Shown piece after piece: positions 6,383 through 9,312 of a stretch of DNA of 9,312 bases. The notes below the pieces were generated by a model. It searched no databases. It was given only the letters and a program-made list of their open reading frames with translations, and had not been told where the DNA came from. The stretch comes from an uncultured Planctomycetales bacterium. Lineage in GTDB: Bacteria; Planctomycetota; Planctomycetia; Isosphaerales; Isosphaeraceae. A program made the position numbers and the translations under genes. Numbering within the stretch: position 1 is the first letter of the stretch; each line of letters starts with the position of its first letter. The stretch lies in contig CALKTZ010000929.1 of NCBI GenBank assembly GCA_937997355.1, forward strand, positions 1-9,312. Direction: 5' to 3'.

Positions 6383-6412
6383 AGGTTCCGCTTGCGAAGC
6401 TCACCGGAACTT
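6383..6412. promoter_or_regulatory. Dyad just downstream of the candidate -10
   Basis: AGGTTCCG (6383-6390) pairs with CGGAACTT (6405-6412) over 8 bp, including one G-T, around a 14-nt centre that holds a small CTT/AAG stem. It begins 2 bp after the candidate -10, where a repressor would block transcription start. It could equally be an RNA hairpin if transcription starts further upstream. Confidence 0.35.
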
Positions 6413-6485
6413 CGGCCGGCTTGCCTCCGAGGCAAACTCGGCTCCAGCCGTTTTGTTCGCACAACGGTGCGATCCATCACCGACC

Positions 6486-6507
6486 CCGGGCGTCTCGGGA
6501 CGCCCGG
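6486..6507 (+). other. Perfect 9-bp leader hairpin upstream of the LamG-like gene
   Basis: CCGGGCGTC (6486-6494) and GACGCCCGG (6499-6507) are exact inverted copies with a TCGG loop, 97 nt upstream of the start codon. A smaller hairpin, TTGCCT/AGGCAA (6421-6435), precedes it. No T-run follows, so it is not an intrinsic terminator; a structured mRNA leader is more likely. Confidence 0.5.
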
Positions 6508-6603
6508 CGGCTCCTCCGAAACGTTGGCGGCCGGATCTCATTCCCTGCTCCCATTCGGCAATGCACCGTCTCGAGGCCGGTCGGCATCAAGGAGTCTGGA
6601 AGG

Positions 6604-8043
6604 ATGGCGCGACTCAGAGTGACCACGGGCGGGATGGGGGTCCTCCTCCTGGCGGCGTCTTTCGTGCTGGGAGGAGACTTGGGCGCGGGAAAGCGCCGCG
6701 AAAGCTTCGATCGCGAGCCGGCCTGGGAGGGCTATCGGAACCGGCTGACCCCGCCCGAGCCGCGGATCACCCGGCAGGACTTCGGCTATCGCGCTTCGAT
6801 GCGGGCGGGAGGTCGGGCGGCCGGGGAGATCGGCGGCCGAATCCAGCGGTCGACGACCCCCGCGTCGTATGCCCGCGCCATCAAGCCCCGGACCCTGAAC
6901 GATCCACTCGAAGCCTCGGGGACCTTCGCGGTGACCTCGGCCGACGGCGGCAGCGGGGTCCTCATCGGCTGGTTCGCCCACGACGCGAAAACCTGGCGCA
7001 CCCCGAATTCGTTGGTGTTCCGCATCGACGGTAACGGCGGCAAGTTCTGGGTCTTCTTTGAATACGGCACGCGCCACGGCAAGACCGGCGGGGGCGTGAC
7101 GTTCGAGGGGGAGCGTTATCAGACCACGCCGACGAAGCCCTTCCCCGCCGACGGGACGCCTCATCGCTGGACCCTCCGCTACGAGCCCGGCCCGGTCGGT
7201 GCCGACGGCCGAATCACCCTCACGCTCGACGGCCGCGAATATCAGGCCCGCGTCGAGGCCGAGCACAAGGCCGACGGCGCGACCTTCGATCGCTTCGGCA
7301 TCCTCAACGTGATGAGCTCGGGGAGCGGGCTCGACCTCTTCCTCGACGACCTGACGATCGACGGCGAGCGCGAATCGTTCGGCGGCGATCCCGGCTGGGA
7401 GGCTCGGGGGAATCACGTCACCTTCGAGGACCGAATCCAGCGCCCGTTCCACAGCTTCGGTTATCGGCCGACGAGCCATGCCGGGGGGCGGCCCGGAGAG
7501 ATCGGCGGCATCGTCTGGCGCGACGAGGCCCCCGCCTACTACGCCGATCGCGTCGGCCCGCTCGATCTCGATCACCCCTTCACCGCCTCGGGACGGCTGG
7601 CGTTCCTCGCCGGATCGGCCGACAGCGGCGTCTACCTCGGCTGGTTTCACGCCGAGTCCAAGCGGTCGCAGAAGGCCGAATACGAGGTCCCCCCCCGAAA
7701 CCTCCTCGGCCTGATGATCGAAGGGCCGAGCCGCGTCGGGCACTACATCCGGCCGGCCTACCGCGATGCTAAGGGGGGAGGCGCGGCCCTCGATGAAGGG
7801 CCGATCCTCCAACCGGGGAGCGAGACTCGCCGGTGGTCAATCGCCTACGATCCCCGGGCCGCCGCCGGTCGGGGCCGGATCACCTCCGTCGTCGACGGCG
7901 ACACCCGGACCCTCGACCTCGCGCCGGGCGGCCGCAAGGCCGGGGCCCGGTTCGACCGCTTCGGCCTCTTCAACATCCAGGCCGGGGGGCATTACGTCGA
8001 GTTCTACGTCGACGACCTCCAGTATACGGTTCGGGCCGATTGA
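6604..8043 (+). CDS. Exported protein with two tandem LamG-like beta domains
   Basis: The protein has 479 residues from ATG 6604, supported by AAGGAG 9 nt upstream and by a signal peptide starting there (hydrophobic about 11-22, likely cleavage near 24-28). The in-frame extension upstream is non-coding in style. The mature protein is two homologous halves, about 32-254 and 256-477. Shared landmarks are GEIGG (74 and 298), SGVLIGWF/SGVYLGWF (117 and 341), FDRFG-x-x-N (228 and 450) and FLDDL/YVDDL (247 and 469), with a steady offset of 222-224 residues. The aromatic, beta-rich pattern and closing DDL strand resemble concanavalin/LamG-type jelly rolls, which bind carbohydrates or proteins; no hydrolase catalytic motif is evident. 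It is probably periplasmic or surface-located. It is convergent with the VWA gene, 21 bp between stops. The gene call is firm; the fold is inferred. Confidence 0.88.
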   Translation: MARLRVTTGGMGVLLLAASFVLGGDLGAGKRRESFDREPAWEGYRNRLTPPEPRITRQDFGYRASMRAGGRAAGEIGGRIQRSTTPASYARAIKPRTLNDPLEASGTFAVTSADGGSGVLIGWFAHDAKTWRTPNSLVFRIDGNGGKFWVFFEYGTRHGKTGGGVTFEGERYQTTPTKPFPADGTPHRWTLRYEPGPVGADGRITLTLDGREYQARVEAEHKADGATFDRFGILNVMSSGSGLDLFLDDLTIDGERESFGGDPGWEARGNHVTFEDRIQRPFHSFGYRPTSHAGGRPGEIGGIVWRDEAPAYYADRVGPLDLDHPFTASGRLAFLAGSADSGVYLGWFHAESKRSQKAEYEVPPRNLLGLMIEGPSRVGHYIRPAYRDAKGGGAALDEGPILQPGSETRRWSIAYDPRAAAGRGRITSVVDGDTRTLDLAPGGRKAGARFDRFGLFNIQAGGHYVEFYVDDLQYTVRAD

Positions 8044-8064
8044 TCGATCCATCGAGCCGGGCGC

Positions 8065-9312
8065 TCAGGGCTCATCCTTCGGTCTCTCCTGCTTGTCGAG
8101 GACATCGGAGCGAGAGTGGGTCCGGAAGAAGGAGCGGGCCTTGGCCAGCTTGGTCACGCGGGCCTTGTTCCCGCGATCGACCTCCTCTCGGAGCGTGCCG
8201 ATGGCCGCAATCTCGCTCAGCACGCTCGCGGTTTGCGGCGAGCCTTGCGCATAGCCCACGGCCCTGTCGAACAGCCGATGCGTCCCTTCGATATCTCCCC
8301 GCTCCATGGCCCTGGCCGCTTCCTTCTGCGCGCGGGCGATCATCAGCAGGGCCTCTTGCTCCAGGACGAGCGGATTGGAGGGCCAGTCCGAGAAGACCTC
8401 CAGCGCCAGGGCCGGGACCGGATCGAGCCGGGCATGCAGGCTCCGGCGGCTGGTCTTGCCATCGACCGTCTCATCCCAGGCCAACCGGACCGAAATCGGC
8501 GAGAGGAACGAGCCCCCCGATTGCGGCGGGATGCTCAGCCGGACGACCGCCTGGACGGGCACCCCCGCGACCAGGTTGGGGAGCATCAGGCGGCCGGTGG
8601 AGACCTTTTCGAAGTCGTTGAGCACGTCGGCCAACGTCACGCCGGCCCCGGCGTTGGGCTCGATCCCCAGGCTCACCTTCTGGCCGAACGTGGCGATCAA
8701 CCCGTCAAGCTCGGTCTGGAAAATATCGGTGAGCTGGACGGGGGACTCGATGTAGTAATAGTTGCCGTCGCCGGCGCGAGCCATCGCTTCCATCAGGTCT
8801 TCATTATAGTCGGAGCCGACCCCCAGCGTGGTGGTCCCGATCCCTTTGGCGACCACGTCGCGAACCTGCTTGGTGATGGCGTTGGGGTCGGTCACCCCCA
8901 CGTTGGCCAGGCCGTCGGATAGGAGGAGGACCCGGTTCAGGCTCCCGGCGAGATGGCCGGCTTGGGCTTGCTTGGCCCCCGCATTCCAGCCGCCGAAGAG
9001 GTCGGTAGAGCCCCTCGGCTCGATCTGGGCGATCTTCCGCTCGATCTCCGCGCGATTGGTGGCCGGCGTGCTCGGGACGATCGTTTCCACCTCGCTGTCG
9101 AAGATGGTCACGCTCACGCGGTCGGTCGGCAGGAGCTGGCGTACCGCGAACAGGGCCGCCTCCCTGGCGTAGGGCATCTTTTTGGCCCCCGCCATCGATC
9201 CCGAGTGATCCAGCACCAGGGCCAGGTTCAACGGCTTCCTCGGAAAATGCACCGACGGCCTCGGCGGCGTGATCCGAATCAAAATGTCGAGGGTGATCGA
9301 GGCGTCCGAGCA
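8065..9312 (-). CDS. VWA domain protein, N-terminus outside the window
   Basis: The frame is open to the right edge, giving 415 residues before a TGA at 8065-8067. A TTG at 9280-9282 could be taken as a start, but the ten residues before it (CSDASITLDI) continue smoothly into the beta strand that usually precedes the VWA domain, so the gene is read as 5'-partial. The VWA domain spans about 27-210 of the fragment and has an intact metal-ion site: DHSGS (35-39), the Thr of GSTD (103) and the Asp of LSDG (133). Residues 212-310 look beta-rich (family-typical IRLSIPP and LAWD strands); 312-400 are helical and charged. This matches VWA proteins of the Ca-activated chloride channel homolog/YfbK group, which bind protein ligands through the metal ion; channel activity is not established. 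An envelope location is likely, but the signal sequence is off-window. Confidence 0.9.
   Translation of the reverse strand, partial: CSDASITLDILIRITPPRPSVHFPRKPLNLALVLDHSGSMAGAKKMPYAREAALFAVRQLLPTDRVSVTIFDSEVETIVPSTPATNRAEIERKIAQIEPRGSTDLFGGWNAGAKQAQAGHLAGSLNRVLLLSDGLANVGVTDPNAITKQVRDVVAKGIGTTTLGVGSDYNEDLMEAMARAGDGNYYYIESPVQLTDIFQTELDGLIATFGQKVSLGIEPNAGAGVTLADVLNDFEKVSTGRLMLPNLVAGVPVQAVVRLSIPPQSGGSFLSPISVRLAWDETVDGKTSRRSLHARLDPVPALALEVFSDWPSNPLVLEQEALLMIARAQKEAARAMERGDIEGTHRLFDRAVGYAQGSPQTASVLSEIAAIGTLREEVDRGNKARVTKLAKARSFFRTHSRSDVLDKQERPKDEP

Larger units (their letters stand above)
5965..6603. other. 639-bp divergent intergenic region
   Basis: No protein gene is convincing here: the open frames are short, biased in composition and lack ribosome sites. 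Visible elements are an AT-rich patch with TATAAT on the plus strand (6005-6010), which also reads TATACA on the minus strand (6003-6008) close to the FG-GAP start; a hairpin GATCT/AGATC (6076-6088); an inverted repeat GGAGCC (6198-6203)/GGCTCC (6232-6237); an intrinsic terminator (6279-6327); a candidate promoter (6352-6380); a dyad (6383-6412); and hairpins at 6421-6435 and 6486-6507. It probably carries promoters for both flanking genes and possibly a non-coding RNA. Confidence 0.5.

Noticed and set aside
6031..6603. N-terminal extension of the LamG-like protein by 191 codons
   Set aside because: It would place a signal peptide in the middle of the protein and run through a strong terminator. 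AAGGAG precedes ATG 6604.
9280..9282. TTG as the start of the VWA gene
   Set aside because: The frame continues upstream without a stop in sequence that reads as a normal pre-VWA strand (SITLDILIRI), so the gene is more likely cut by the window edge.

Overview
The window is high-GC DNA with a strong G/C bias at third codon positions. Its gene content suggests a planctomycete, most likely of the Isosphaeraceae/Singulisphaera type. The evidence is a Tat-exported protein of a planctomycete-like kind, a large CRTAC1-like FG-GAP/ASPIC-UnbV protein, a stand-alone WD40 protein with a membrane segment, an exported LamG-like protein, a VWA protein and a HdeD-type membrane protein. The lineage is inferred from protein style. 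No marker gene is present.

Layout, left to right: (1) the 5' part of a minus-strand Tat-exported protein, cut by the left edge; (2) a minus-strand six-helix HdeD/DUF308 membrane protein; (3) a divergent plus-strand small membrane protein of 116 residues, sharing a 283-bp upstream region with HdeD that holds a 6+6 bp dyad; (4) a minus-strand membrane-anchored WD40 protein; (5) a minus-strand 773-residue exported FG-GAP/ASPIC-UnbV protein; (6) a 639-bp divergent region with no convincing gene but with a very good intrinsic terminator on the plus strand, a candidate promoter and several hairpins; (7) a plus-strand exported protein made of two tandem copies of a beta-rich, LamG-like domain; (8) a minus-strand VWA protein, convergent with it and open at the right edge.

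Most genes are single transcription units separated by 90-640 bp. Adjacent genes are mostly convergent or divergent, so no operon can be claimed. The common theme is the cell envelope: six of the seven proteins carry an export signal or membrane segments, and the VWA protein lacks only its N-terminus, which lies outside the window. No pathway links them clearly. I see no tRNA, rRNA, CRISPR, insertion sequence or phage gene. The least explained element is the orphan terminator at 6279-6327 and the non-coding stretch before it, which may define a small RNA or a regulated leader.
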